Notes under the pieces: model-generated | Databases searched by the model: none | What the model saw: the letters and a program-made list of their open reading frames with translations, nothing else | What the model was told of the DNA's origin: nothing | Shown here: positions 1 through 8,443 of the stretch, one piece after another | How the letters are laid out: the number at the start of each line of letters is the position of its first letter | How positions within the stretch are numbered: the first letter of the stretch is position 1 | Assembly (NCBI GenBank): GCA_003158115.1 | Contig: PMGM01000038.1 | Span: forward strand, 1-13,115 | DNA from: Methanobacterium sp. | GTDB taxonomy: Archaea > Methanobacteriota > Methanobacteria > Methanobacteriales > Methanobacteriaceae | Length of the DNA: 13,115 bases | Direction: 5' to 3' | Program-made: the position numbers and the translations under genes

Positions 1-876
1 TTTGAGAAATGCGGATATAATCTTTTCTTCTGAGGTGTTTTCTGCTCCGCTCATTAAAAAATCATCCTTACCAATGATTTTACCCTCACGCACTGAGAAA
101 ACAACAGCACATGCCAGTTCATTATCAGATGCAGATGCAACAACATCCTGATCCAGGCTTCTGGTAAATTCCATCTTCTGTTTTTCAAGTACATCTTCAA
201 CAGAGTTGAGTTGATCCCTTAATATTGCAGCCTTTTCATATTCATGTTTTTGTGCAGCTTCATTCATCTCTGATTTGAGTGCTTCCATAATCTCATCGTA
301 TTTACCTTCAAAGAAGAAGGAAACATTTTCAACCAGTTTTTTATAGTCTTCCTCTGTGATCTTTTTATCACATGGTGCGTTACACAGATCTATTTGATAA
401 TTGAGACATGGTCCATCCATTCTCTTACAATCTCTAACTTTAAATAATGTTTTAAGGAATTTTACAAGTCTTTTAAGTGCAGTCGCCTCAGGGAAAGGTC
501 CATAATAATAAGATCCATCATCAAGTACCCTGCGGGTTATTATTACCCTGGGAAATGTTTCGTTGGTTACTTTTATATAGGGATACCTTTTATCATCCTT
601 TAGTCTAATGTTATATCGAGGCATATGCTTCTTAATAAGGTTGGATTCTAGTATAAGTGCCTCTTTTTCGGTGTCTGTTACCATATATTCCAGATGATGG
701 AATTGTTTCATTAGAGCATTGGTTTTAGGATCTAGATCACTTCTAAAATAGGATTTAACCCTTTTTTTAAGGGATTTTGCCTTACCTACATAGAGTATAC
801 GGTCAGCAGAATCTTTAAGCAAATAAACTCCTGGTTTTAACGGAAGATCATTTGGATCGTTACTTTTAATCGCCAA
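1..876 (-). CDS. uvrC: UvrABC excinuclease subunit C, N-terminal 292 residues (cut by the window edge)
   Basis: Incision subunit of nucleotide excision repair: it binds the UvrB-DNA complex and cuts on both sides of the lesion. Seen here: a GIY-YIG nuclease domain at about residues 12-95 (GVY at 16-18, YVG at 29-31, Arg39, Glu77), a four-Cys cluster C150/C157/C165/C169 of the kind that holds an Fe-S cluster in UvrC, and a UVR helical hairpin at about 200-240 that pairs with the UvrB C-terminus. The RNase H-like second nuclease domain and the HhH region should lie past base 1. The start is TTG at 876: an in-frame TGA sits at 885-883 and no ATG precedes the conserved GIY-YIG domain in this frame. 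A GTGA ribosome-binding match lies 11 nt upstream (891-888). It diverges from uvrB-uvrA. Identity is firm; the exact start is less so. Confidence 0.95.
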   Translation of the reverse strand, partial: MAIKSNDPNDLPLKPGVYLLKDSADRILYVGKAKSLKKRVKSYFRSDLDPKTNALMKQFHHLEYMVTDTEKEALILESNLIKKHMPRYNIRLKDDKRYPYIKVTNETFPRVIITRRVLDDGSYYYGPFPEATALKRLVKFLKTLFKVRDCKRMDGPCLNYQIDLCNAPCDKKITEEDYKKLVENVSFFFEGKYDEIMEALKSEMNEAAQKHEYEKAAILRDQLNSVEDVLEKQKMEFTRSLDQDVVASASDNELACAVVFSVREGKIIGKDDFLMSGAENTSEEKIISAFLK

Positions 877-1011
877 AATAGTTCATCTCACAAAATTTTA
901 TGTATATTTCTTGTTTTATTACATCCCATTTAAAATGACAATTTTTTTTGTCAAAAAAAGATTATCATTTTAAACCAAATTTTTTTAACTTAATGGTTAT
1001 TTAGATAAAAG
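877..1011. promoter_or_regulatory. Likely uvrC promoter and leader region
   Basis: This gap lies upstream of the TTG start of uvrC (transcription leftward). Two minus-strand TATA-like stretches are visible, at about 925-936 and 965-975, and I cannot tell which is used. Between them is the inverted repeat at 936-953. No coding signal is seen apart from a six-codon frame, ATG 886 to TAA 869, that overlaps the uvrC start in another frame. The promoter call is inference from position and base composition. Confidence 0.35.
936..953. repeat. Perfect inverted repeat upstream of uvrC (possible operator)
   Basis: TGACAATTTTTTTTGTCA: arms TGACAA (936-941) and TTGTCA (948-953) around a T6 spacer. It lies 60-77 nt upstream of the uvrC TTG, between two TATA-like stretches. 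That position suits a repressor site, or a weak hairpin in a leader RNA. The arms are only 6 bp and the region is AT-rich, so chance is possible. Confidence 0.35.
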
Positions 1012-1017
1012 TTATCT
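1003..1017. repeat. Short inverted repeat
   Basis: AGATAA (1003-1008), a three-base spacer, then TTATCT (1012-1017). It overlaps the stop codon of the decayed minus-strand gene at 1012-1267. No T-run follows it on either strand, so a terminator role is not supported. Chance in AT-rich DNA is likely. Confidence 0.2.
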
Positions 1018-1267
1018 TATATAAAATAAATGACTATATATATTTAGACTAGCATAAGTCATGTGGTCTTTGGCAGTTTCAAGCATAATTTGATCATTTG
1101 AATCTAATCTATCAATAACAAAATCTAATTTATTATAGCATCTTTCAATTCATAATTACATTTCCAATATCTATAACTTCCTTGGTAAATTCAATCATAA
1201 TAATTTATTATATCATCTAATCTTCTATTAAAAAATTTAATTCAATTAGAATATCATCATAGTCCAT
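1012..1267 (-). pseudogene. Frameshifted relic of a small protein gene (about 83 residues), function unknown
   Basis: Reading leftward, an ATG at 1267 has a GTGA ribosome-binding match five bases upstream (1276-1273). The first 15 codons (1267-1223) give MDYDDILIELNFLIE and then hit a stop. The text resumes in another frame at 1220-1194 (LDDIINYYD). It returns to the first frame at 1192-1148 (EFTKEVIDIGNVIMN). It then shifts by one T and stays open for 44 codons from 1146 to a TAA at 1014-1012; that segment begins ERCYNKLDFVIDRLDSNDQ. Joined, the pieces read like one acidic, helix-rich small protein. Two of the breaks look like single inserted T's (1193 and 1147), the third like a one-base loss or two-base gain. 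I recognise no family. It could be a coincidental reading of AT-rich DNA, but the good start site and the long open final segment argue for a broken gene. Confidence 0.4.
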
Positions 1268-1670
1268 AATAATCACAACTTATGTATTTTTATAGATTCC
1301 AAACAAAGAATTTTAGAGTTATCTTAAAATTTTTTAAAAATTAATTGCACCTTAAGATAAAATTAGTATAGAATTTATAAACATAACAATAAGTTGTGTT
1401 AAAATTTGATTAAAAGTTTTTTTTGAATAAAATCAAAACCTTCCTATCGACCTTAGATTAAAAAAATGATAGTTATTACAAATGTTATTTGTGCACTGTG
1501 TAGAATAATATAGATCTTTTAATTGTGAAAAAATATTATAATTTAGATATAAATATTTGTATAAGATAAAGATATATGATCCAATTTACTACATATTAAT
1601 AGTAAAAGTCATAAAAAAAATTTCTCACCATACATTAAAGGTATAAAAATTGGTATTTATAATAAAGTAA

Positions 1671-1688
1671 CCAAAAGTTATTATATAA
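1671..1688 (+). promoter_or_regulatory. Candidate archaeal promoter (BRE/TATA-like) for uvrBA
   Basis: A purine-rich BRE-like CCAAAAG followed by TTATTATATAA fits the general archaeal BRE-TATA layout. Transcription would start near 1710, giving a leader of about 160 nt before uvrB. In DNA this AT-rich, other TATA matches exist closer to the gene, so this is a weak call. Confidence 0.25.
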
Positions 1689-1854
1689 CATGTGTTAATA
1701 TTAATATATTCAAAACTTATTTCATAAAATTTTATTACGATCTCAAAATTTACAAGTGAAAATATTATTCAAATCAACTCATGATTAAATCCATGTCTAT
1801 TTTTTAATTAAATTAGATTTATTCAATTAGATTATTTATTTTTTTTATCTATAA

Positions 1855-1858
1855 GAGG
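1855..1858 (+). promoter_or_regulatory. Ribosome-binding site of uvrB
   Basis: GAGG, within AAGAGGAA, ends 10 nt before the ATG at 1869. It fixes the uvrB start, which also matches the usual UvrB N-terminus (F-x-L-x-S-x-Y-x-P-x-GDQP). Confidence 0.6.
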
Positions 1859-1868
1859 AATTAAGAAA

Positions 1869-3821
1869 ATGTCAGAATTTAAACTCATATCAGCTTATAA
1901 ACCATTGGGAGACCAGCCCAATGCAATTAAATCCCTTTCAAATGGGATAAAAAATGGTCTAAAACATCAAACACTTCTTGGTGTTACAGGTTCAGGTAAA
2001 ACATTTACAATGGCCAATGTTATTAAGGAAGTTCAAAAGCCAACCCTTGTTATATCACATAATAAAACCCTGGCAGCTCAACTTTACGAAGAGTTCAAGG
2101 AATTTTTCCCTGATAATGCTGTGGAGTACTTTGTAAGTTACTACGATTACTATCAACCAGAAGCTTATATTGCACAGTCAGATACCTACATCGATAAAGA
2201 AGCTTCTATTAATGATGAGATAGATATGATGAGACATTCAACAACACAATCTTTACTATCTAGGGATGATGTGATAGTTGTTAGCAGTGTTTCATGTATA
2301 TACGGTATTGGTTCACCTGAAGATTATGGTGGACTGGTTCTCTCTGTACGAGTGGGAGATAACGAAGGAAGGGAAAAGATAATATCTACACTGGTCCAGA
2401 TGCAGTATGAACGAAATGATATTGACTTTAGCCGGGGAAAGTTCAGAGTCAGAGGAGATGTTATTGAAATATATCCAGCACATGGAAGTACAGCCATACG
2501 TATCGAACTATTCGGTGATGAAGTAGATGCAATAACAATGATAGATCCTCTTCTGGGTAAAGTTAAGAGGGATATGGATAGAATAGTTGTGTTTCCCGCA
2601 AAACATTTTGTAACATCTAAAAATAAGGTTGCAGCAGCTATAAAAGATATTGAAAAGGAACTTGAAGAGAGGTTAGTTGTCCTGCATTCACAGAATAAAC
2701 TTGTTGAAGCCCAAAGATTGGAGCAGAGAACACGTTTTGATATTGAGATGCTACAGGAAATGGGATACTGTACAGGTATAGAAAACTATTCCATGCATCT
2801 TTCAGGAAGAAATTGGGGAGAAACACCATACACACTGCTTAAATATTTCCCAGATGATTTTTTAACCATTATAGATGAATCACATGCTACAGTACCACAG
2901 ATTGGTGGTATGTATGCTGGTGATAGGGCACGTAAAGATAATCTGGTTGACTATGGATTTAGACTACCATCTGCACGTGAAAATCGACCACTAAATTTTC
3001 CTGAATTTGAAATGTTACAGAACCAGGTGCTCTATGTATCTGCAACACCAGCCAAATATGAACTAGGTGTAACACAAAATCTGGTAGAACAGATTATAAG
3101 ACCAACAGGACTGGTAGATCCAGAGATAATGATTAAACCAGTTGTTGGACAGGTTGACCATCTTCTTGGTGAGATTAAACGAAAGGTAAAGGATAAACAG
3201 AGGATTCTTGTAACCACATTAACCAAAAAAATGGCAGAAGATCTCACCGATTATTATGCCAAGGTAGGTATTAAGGTGAGATATCTTCACTCAGATATAA
3301 CAACTCTTGAAAGGATAGATATTATAGATGAACTTCGAAGGGGATCATTTGATTGTCTTGTGGGAGTAAACCTGTTAAGAGAGGGTTTGGACCTTCCTGA
3401 AGTTTCTCTGGTTGGAATATTAGATGCTGATAAGGAAGGATTCTTAAGATCCCAAACATCTTTAATACAAACAATAGGAAGAGCATCAAGGAATATAGAA
3501 GGCCAAGTTGTGATATACGCAGATAAAATAACAGAATCAATAAGATCTGCAGTTGAAATTACCACTAACAGAAGAAAACACCAACTGGCATACAACAAGG
3601 AACATGGCATAACACCTAAATCAGTAAAGAGAACAGTAAAAGAAAAGACTGATAAGGCTTTAAAACTTAAAAAGAATGCTAAAAATATTTCTAAAGATGA
3701 ATTAGTACTTATAATACAGGATTTAGAAGAGGAAATGAAAATGGCATCCCTTAAACTTGACTTTGAATCTGCAGCCAAGATCAGGGATCAGATACAATAC
3801 TTAGAAGGAGCTTCAAACTGA
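1869..3821 (+). CDS. uvrB: UvrABC excinuclease subunit B
   Basis: Damage-verifying helicase-like ATPase of nucleotide excision repair. UvrA loads it on DNA, and it then recruits UvrC. The 650-residue length is normal for the family. Visible motifs are the GDQP Q-like motif at 14-17, Walker A GVTGSGKT at 38-45, the aromatic beta-hairpin [11 protein letters not shown] at 91-101 that clamps a DNA strand, DESH Walker B at 336-339, SAT motif III at 391-393, the helicase C-terminal half with QTIGRASRN (motif VI) at 534-542, and a C-terminal UVR domain at about 610-645 that contacts UvrC. No key residue is missing. Its TGA overlaps the uvrA ATG by one base, so the two are almost certainly co-transcribed and translationally coupled. 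Codon use matches the neighbours. Confidence 0.98.
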   Translation: MSEFKLISAYKPLGDQPNAIKSLSNGIKNGLKHQTLLGVTGSGKTFTMANVIKEVQKPTLVISHNKTLAAQLYEEFKEFFPDNAVEYFVSYYDYYQPEAYIAQSDTYIDKEASINDEIDMMRHSTTQSLLSRDDVIVVSSVSCIYGIGSPEDYGGLVLSVRVGDNEGREKIISTLVQMQYERNDIDFSRGKFRVRGDVIEIYPAHGSTAIRIELFGDEVDAITMIDPLLGKVKRDMDRIVVFPAKHFVTSKNKVAAAIKDIEKELEERLVVLHSQNKLVEAQRLEQRTRFDIEMLQEMGYCTGIENYSMHLSGRNWGETPYTLLKYFPDDFLTIIDESHATVPQIGGMYAGDRARKDNLVDYGFRLPSARENRPLNFPEFEMLQNQVLYVSATPAKYELGVTQNLVEQIIRPTGLVDPEIMIKPVVGQVDHLLGEIKRKVKDKQRILVTTLTKKMAEDLTDYYAKVGIKVRYLHSDITTLERIDIIDELRRGSFDCLVGVNLLREGLDLPEVSLVGILDADKEGFLRSQTSLIQTIGRASRNIEGQVVIYADKITESIRSAVEITTNRRKHQLAYNKEHGITPKSVKRTVKEKTDKALKLKKNAKNISKDELVLIIQDLEEEMKMASLKLDFESAAKIRDQIQYLEGASN

Positions 3822-6739
3822 TGAACACCACTACAACCAAGAAAGGAAGTATAAATATTAAGGGAGCACGTGAGCATAACCTTAAAAATATTGAGCTCAC
3901 ACTTCCAAGGGATAAATTCCTTGTTATAACAGGGATAAGTGGATCTGGTAAATCATCTCTAGCCTTTGACACTATCTATGCTGAAGGACAGCGAAGATAT
4001 GTTGAATCTTTATCTGCTTATGCAAGACAGTTTCTGGGTCAGATGAAAAAACCAGAGGTGGACTATATTGAGGGTCTTTCCCCTGCAATATCCATCGACC
4101 AGAAAACAACCCGAATGAATCCCCGATCTACTGTGGGTACAGTTACAGAAATATATGACTATTTCCGTCTTCTTTTTGCCCGTGTGGGAACTCCACACTG
4201 TTACAAATGTGGAAAGGAAATATCACAACAAACAGCAGGACAGATTGTTGATTCAATCCTAACCGAAGAAGAAGATAGTAAGATACAGATACTTGCACCA
4301 ATGGTTAAGGATAGGAAGGGAGAACATCATAAGATCTTTGAAGACCTTAAAAAGAAGGGTTTTATAAGAGTAAGGGTTGATGGTGAAATATCAAACCTTG
4401 ATAACGATTTTGAGCTTGATAAAAACCGTAAACATTCTGTTGAAGTGGTTGTGGACAGGCTAATAATAAGATCAGACGAGGATTTTAAGAAAAGATTAGC
4501 AGACTCTGTTGAAACTGCCCTTGAACTGGGAGAAGGATTGGTTATAGTATCATTTATAGAAGATGATAAAAGCTCATATGATAAGGTTTTCAGCGAACAC
4601 TTTGCATGTACCGATTGTGGAATAAACTTCGAAGAGATAAGTCCTAGAATGTTTTCATTTAACAGTCCACATGGAGCTTGTCCAGAGTGTAATGGATTAG
4701 GAAGTAAGCTTGAAATAGATACAGATTTTGTTGTACCAGACAAGTTCCTTTCACTTAATGAAGGGGCTATTTTACCATGGAGCAAATCTGGAAATAAGGA
4801 CAACTATTACAATCAAATGTTACTGGCTGTTGCAGATCATTATGGCTTCAGCATGGATACACCCTTTGAAGAACTTCCAGATAAATATCAAAAATATATT
4901 CTCTACGGCACACCTGATAAAATTCAATTCAATTTCCGGAGAAAAAATAGACAGTACAAGGTTAACCGACGTTTTGAAGGTGTTGTAAAAAGGATGGAAC
5001 GTCTTTTTATGGAAACACAATCAAATTACATGAGAAGTTATGTTGGTAAGTTTATGAGTGATCGTAAATGTCCTATTTGTAAGGGCACACGGCTCAGACC
5101 CGAAAGCAGATCGGTCACTGTGAGTGGTAAATCCATCTCAGAAGTTGTTGAAATGCCCATTAAGAATTCTAAGAAATTCTTTGACGAAGTTGAGTTGAAT
5201 GAGATGGAACTCTACATTGCAAAGGAAATTTTAAAGGAAATTAAAGAAAGATTGAAGTTTCTAGCAGATGTGGGTCTTGATTATATCACACTCGACAGGT
5301 CTTCTGGAACATTATCTGGTGGTGAAGCTCAACGTATACGTCTTGCAACCCAAATAGGTTCTGGACTGGTTGGAGTTCTTTACATATTAGACGAACCCAG
5401 TATAGGATTGCATCAAAGGGATAATGCAAGACTTATAGAAACACTTAAAAGACTCAGAGACATTGGAAATACACTCATTGTTGTTGAACACGATGAAGAA
5501 ACCATAATGTCTGCAGATCATGTTGTTGATATAGGACCTGGTGCTGGTGAGCACGGTGGAAGGGTAATTGCAGAAGGAACACCTTTGGAGATAATGGAAA
5601 ATCCAGAATCCATAACAGGAAGATATCTCTCACGTGTAGAGACCATACACGTACCTGAACGTAGACACGAATCCAATGGAAACTATTTAACTGTTAAGGG
5701 TGCAAAACAAAACAATCTTAAAGATATAGATGTTAAATTTCCCCTAGGAGTCTTTACATGTATAACTGGAGTTTCAGGGTCTGGTAAAAGCACACTTATA
5801 AATGATGTTCTTTATAAGGGTGTGAATGGAAAGTTAAGTCGTAAAAATATGCTTGCGGGTAAGCATGATGATATCACCGGTATTGAAAATTTAGATAAAG
5901 CAATAATCATCGATCAATCTGCAATTGGACGTACTCCACGTTCAAATTCAGCAACTTATACTGGGGTATTTACATATATCCGGGAAATATTTGCCCAGAC
6001 ATTAGCTGCTAAAAACAGGGGTTATAAACCTGGAAGGTTCAGTTTCAATGTTAAGGGTGGACGTTGCGAAGCATGTAGCGGTGATGGGATTATTAAAATA
6101 GAAATGCATTTTCTAGCCGATGTTTATGTGCCCTGTGAAGTTTGTTCGGGTAAACGCTACAACAGGGAAACCCTTGATGTTCGTTACAAGGGTAAAAATA
6201 TAGCAGAAGTTCTTGACATGACAGTTGAGGAATCTCTTGAGTTCTTTAAGAACATTCCTAAGATTCATAAAAAACTTAAAACACTTGATGATGTGGGTTT
6301 AGGTTATATTAAACTCGGACAACCAGCAACAACACTTTCAGGTGGAGAAGCTCAACGTGTAAAACTTGCTAAGGAGTTAAGTAGACAGAATACCGGTAAA
6401 ACTATCTACATTCTAGATGAACCAACAACAGGTCTTCATTTTGCAGATATTAAAAAGCTTTTAGATGTACTTGGAAGGCTCAGAGATTCTGGAAACACTG
6501 TTCTTGTTATAGAACATAATCTTGATGTTATTAAAACTGCTGATTACATCATAGATCTGGGTCCTGAAGGTGGGGATGAAGGTGGATATGTGGTTGCTGA
6601 GGGAACTCCCGAAGATATAGCAATGGGTAACAGTTATACTGGAAAATATTTAAAAGATGTTTTAGAAGGTGTGAAACCACAGTTCATAGAGATGATACAA
6701 GAGGGAGAACTTGTAAAATCATCCACTAAATATAAATAA
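3821..6739 (+). CDS. uvrA: UvrABC excinuclease subunit A
   Basis: Dimeric ABC-type ATPase that scans DNA for distortions and delivers UvrB. At 972 residues it is slightly longer than the E. coli protein (about 940). There are two nucleotide-binding halves: Walker [10 protein letters not shown] at 38-46 and GVSGSGKST at 650-658, signatures LSGGEAQR at 498-505 and 839-846, and Walker [10 protein letters not shown] and ILDEPTTGL at about 522-530 and 864-872. Zinc-binding Cys pairs are visible at C263/C266 with C287/C290 and at C749/C752 with C772/C775; C127/C130 and C417/C420 are further CxxC pairs. The UvrB-binding and insertion regions lie between the first Walker A and first signature. It starts inside the uvrB stop (TGATG), with an AAGGAG site at 3805-3810 inside uvrB. 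All catalytic motifs are intact. Confidence 0.98.
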   Translation: MNTTTTKKGSINIKGAREHNLKNIELTLPRDKFLVITGISGSGKSSLAFDTIYAEGQRRYVESLSAYARQFLGQMKKPEVDYIEGLSPAISIDQKTTRMNPRSTVGTVTEIYDYFRLLFARVGTPHCYKCGKEISQQTAGQIVDSILTEEEDSKIQILAPMVKDRKGEHHKIFEDLKKKGFIRVRVDGEISNLDNDFELDKNRKHSVEVVVDRLIIRSDEDFKKRLADSVETALELGEGLVIVSFIEDDKSSYDKVFSEHFACTDCGINFEEISPRMFSFNSPHGACPECNGLGSKLEIDTDFVVPDKFLSLNEGAILPWSKSGNKDNYYNQMLLAVADHYGFSMDTPFEELPDKYQKYILYGTPDKIQFNFRRKNRQYKVNRRFEGVVKRMERLFMETQSNYMRSYVGKFMSDRKCPICKGTRLRPESRSVTVSGKSISEVVEMPIKNSKKFFDEVELNEMELYIAKEILKEIKERLKFLADVGLDYITLDRSSGTLSGGEAQRIRLATQIGSGLVGVLYILDEPSIGLHQRDNARLIETLKRLRDIGNTLIVVEHDEETIMSADHVVDIGPGAGEHGGRVIAEGTPLEIMENPESITGRYLSRVETIHVPERRHESNGNYLTVKGAKQNNLKDIDVKFPLGVFTCITGVSGSGKSTLINDVLYKGVNGKLSRKNMLAGKHDDITGIENLDKAIIIDQSAIGRTPRSNSATYTGVFTYIREIFAQTLAAKNRGYKPGRFSFNVKGGRCEACSGDGIIKIEMHFLADVYVPCEVCSGKRYNRETLDVRYKGKNIAEVLDMTVEESLEFFKNIPKIHKKLKTLDDVGLGYIKLGQPATTLSGGEAQRVKLAKELSRQNTGKTIYILDEPTTGLHFADIKKLLDVLGRLRDSGNTVLVIEHNLDVIKTADYIIDLGPEGGDEGGYVVAEGTPEDIAMGNSYTGKYLKDVLEGVKPQFIEMIQEGELVKSSTKYK

Positions 6740-6774
6740 TTTTTTAGAAGCATAATTCTTCCAAACATAAATTA

Positions 6775-6790
6775 TTTTTTTTAATTTTTT
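6775..6790 (+). terminator. T-rich terminator after uvrA
   Basis: Two T runs (8 and 6 T's, split by AA) begin 36 nt after the uvrA stop. This is the usual form of an intrinsic archaeal terminator, which needs no strong hairpin. A 4-bp GAAG/CTTC stem lies just before it (6747-6761). Confidence 0.5.
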
Positions 6791-6935
6791 AGTGTTAGTA
6801 ATATAATATTTTAATTTTATTATGTTTCCATGTGTAGTTCCTTTCTTTAATTATCATCATAAAACAGTAGCATTATATATTTGAAAAATAATGTAGAATT
6901 ATTATGAATATTAGTATTAATTTAGATAGTTGTAT

Positions 6936-6958
6936 TGAATATATATTATCAATATTCA
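6936..6958. repeat. 7-bp inverted repeat upstream of the two-component operon
   Basis: TGAATAT (6936-6942) and ATATTCA (6952-6958) flank a 9-base spacer in the 319-nt gap between uvrA and the kinase gene. It lies about 45 nt before the best TATA match, so it could be a regulator site. The arms are AT-rich, and chance is a fair alternative. Confidence 0.25.
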
Positions 6959-7001
6959 CCTATTTAGTCTGGGGTCTTTTCTATTATATCGATATGCTCA
7001 T

Positions 7002-7010
7002 TTTATATTA
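7002..7010 (+). promoter_or_regulatory. Candidate TATA box for the two-component operon
   Basis: TTTATATTA would place a transcription start near 7032-7035 and a leader of about 25 nt. That leader contains the ribosome-binding site AAGGTGG at 7045-7051, with GGTG ending 8 nt before the ATG at 7059. The spacing fits an archaeal promoter. No clear BRE is seen. Confidence 0.35.
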
Positions 7011-7058
7011 TAAAGTAATTTCTTTGGGAGTAAATATAAAAATTAAGGTGGGATTTAT

Positions 7059-7943
7059 ATGTTAATAAATTATACTCTTATAGCAGTAAATCCATTAGCT
7101 CCGCTTTACACTATTTTCATGAATGCAGAGTATTTCTTTGGTTTGTTATTATTTTTACTGATAGTTTTAATGGTTGCACTGTTAACTGAGAGAATTGAGA
7201 AGGTTAGAAGGTTAAGAACTTTAAATAGTGAACTTACTAGGGAAACTGTTAAGCTTGAAGATGCAAATAATGAATTAGAAGCATTTGCATACTCTGTATC
7301 TCACGATCTTAGGGTGCCTTTAAGGGCTATTGATGGATTTTCACGTATTGTTATTGAAGATTATGAGAAAGATTTAGATGAAGAGGGAGTTCGACTCCTT
7401 AATGTTGTTAGGGATAATACAAAAAAAATGGGACAGTTGATCGACGATATATTATTACTGTCCAGGGCTGGTAGACAGGAAATGAAAATTTCCGAGCTGG
7501 ATATGAGTTCACTTGCAAAGAATATATATGCTGACTTCGATCAGGATACAAAGGGTCGAACTGTAATTTTCAGTGTAGATGATATTCCGAGGGCAATGGG
7601 GGACCGGGCACTTTTAACACAAGTTTTTACTAATCTTATAGGTAATGCTATTAAATTTACTGGAGATAAAGATATATCGAAGATTGAAGTTGGTTTTAAA
7701 GATGCTAAAGATGATAACATATATTATGTGAAGGATAATGGTGCTGGTTTTGATATGAAATATTATGATAAACTTTTTGGACTTTTCCAACGATTACATA
7801 CTCAGGAGGAGTTTCAAGGTACTGGTGTGGGATTATCAATTGTTCAACGTATAGTAAGCAGGCATGGCGGGCGTGTTTGGGGTGAAGGAGAATTGGATAA
7901 GGGTGCAACTATATATTTTTCACTTCCTAAAAACTTAGATTAA
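7059..7943 (+). CDS. Membrane-anchored histidine kinase, phytochrome-kinase type, without a sensor domain
   Basis: ATP-dependent autokinase that should phosphorylate a receiver protein, most likely the one encoded next. Of 294 residues, about 22-43 form a strong membrane helix; residues 3-20 are moderately hydrophobic and could form a second segment. A charged, probably coiled-coil stretch (44-73) leads into the HisKA helices with the H box [19 protein letters not shown] (phospho-acceptor His82). The ATPase domain has the N box (N192, N195), G1 DNGAG at 226-230, the F region LFGLFQRLH at 239-247, and G2 GTGVGL at 254-259. All catalytic boxes are intact. No PAS, GAF, HAMP or extracellular domain fits in the available length, so the signal may come from the membrane segment or a partner. 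The H-box wording resembles bacterial Cph1-type kinases, suggesting bacterial ancestry. First gene of a four-gene operon. Confidence 0.9.
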   Translation: MLINYTLIAVNPLAPLYTIFMNAEYFFGLLLFLLIVLMVALLTERIEKVRRLRTLNSELTRETVKLEDANNELEAFAYSVSHDLRVPLRAIDGFSRIVIEDYEKDLDEEGVRLLNVVRDNTKKMGQLIDDILLLSRAGRQEMKISELDMSSLAKNIYADFDQDTKGRTVIFSVDDIPRAMGDRALLTQVFTNLIGNAIKFTGDKDISKIEVGFKDAKDDNIYYVKDNGAGFDMKYYDKLFGLFQRLHTQEEFQGTGVGLSIVQRIVSRHGGRVWGEGELDKGATIYFSLPKNLD

Positions 7944-7970
7944 TGAATTCATGATTTATATAAATTTTTT

Positions 7971-7975
7971 GGAGG
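7971..7975 (+). promoter_or_regulatory. Strong ribosome-binding site of the single-domain receiver gene
   Basis: GGAGG, six bases before the ATG at 7982, is the strongest Shine-Dalgarno match in the window. It suggests the receiver is made in larger amounts than the kinase, as expected for a diffusible phosphate carrier. Confidence 0.6.
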
Positions 7976-7981
7976 AGTTTA

Positions 7982-8443
7982 ATGAGCTTAGACGAAGTTG
8001 AAATTCTATTGGTGGAAGACAATCCAACAGATGCAGAACTCACAATTAGGGCCCTAAAAAGAAAAAATCTAATAAATAAATTGGTATGGGTAAAAGATGG
8101 AGCAGAAGCTCTTGATTTTATTTTTGCAAAGGGTATTTATTCAAAAAGAAATGTAGATGACCTTCCAAAGTTAATACTGCTTGATCTTAGAATGCCAAAG
8201 GTTGATGGTCTCGAAGTGCTGCATGAAATAAAGGCTAACGAGAAGACTAAACGAATCCCTGTTGTTATATTAACCTCATCAAAGGAGGACAGGGATATAG
8301 TAGAAAGTTATAAGTTGGGTGTAAACAGTTATGTGAGCAAACCAGTTGAATTTGATGAGTTTATTGATGCTATTTCAACCATGGGTTTTTACTGGATATT
8401 AATAAACAAACCACCATCTGAGGTACCGCATGGAACAGATTAA
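7982..8443 (+). CDS. Single-domain response regulator, Rcp1-like
   Basis: Receiver (CheY-like) domain with no output domain, 153 residues. The phosphorylation site is intact: acidic pair E12/D13, acceptor Asp68 in LILLDLRMP, Thr98 or Ser99, and Lys120 in the SKP motif. The long loop after the second strand (about residues 50-60) and the [14 protein letters not shown] start are typical of Rcp1-like receivers that partner phytochrome-type kinases, which matches the kinase encoded 38 nt upstream. With no effector domain it must act by binding a partner or by passing phosphate on, for example to the hybrid kinase encoded next. Its last 14 bases overlap that next gene. Receiver identity is firm; the partner assignment is inferred from position. 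Confidence 0.92.
   Translation: MSLDEVEILLVEDNPTDAELTIRALKRKNLINKLVWVKDGAEALDFIFAKGIYSKRNVDDLPKLILLDLRMPKVDGLEVLHEIKANEKTKRIPVVILTSSKEDRDIVESYKLGVNSYVSKPVEFDEFIDAISTMGFYWILINKPPSEVPHGTD

Larger units (their letters stand above)
1268..1868. other. AT-rich non-coding stretch upstream of uvrB
   Basis: Roughly 600 bases with no open frame longer than about 20 codons that has a start and a ribosome-binding site on either strand. The one compositional break is a slightly GC-richer patch near 1436-1457. There is an imperfect direct repeat of AATTAGATT at 1809-1834 and many A/T runs. It presumably holds the uvrB promoter and a long leader; nothing else is identifiable. Confidence 0.5.

Noticed and set aside
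877..1868. CRISPR array, tRNA or insertion sequence in the long spacer
   Set aside because: No regular repeats with unique spacers, no cloverleaf or conserved tRNA arm sequences, and no transposase text or terminal repeats were seen; the repeated AATCTAAT-like words are short and irregular.
3287..3778. 163-codon minus-strand open frame inside uvrB
   Set aside because: It lies antisense to an intact, highly conserved uvrB. Its hydrophobic, Ser- and Leu-rich text is what the reverse complement of Lys/Asp/Glu-rich codons gives; no ribosome-binding site supports it.
4728..4988. 86-codon plus-strand frame inside uvrA
   Set aside because: Alternative frame within intact uvrA, with no start signal or family match.
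8430..8443. Overlap of the lone receiver and the hybrid kinase genes as a frameshift of one fused gene
   Set aside because: Both have complete receiver domains, and the second has its own ATG and ribosome-binding site. A 14-nt overlap is normal for coupled operon genes.
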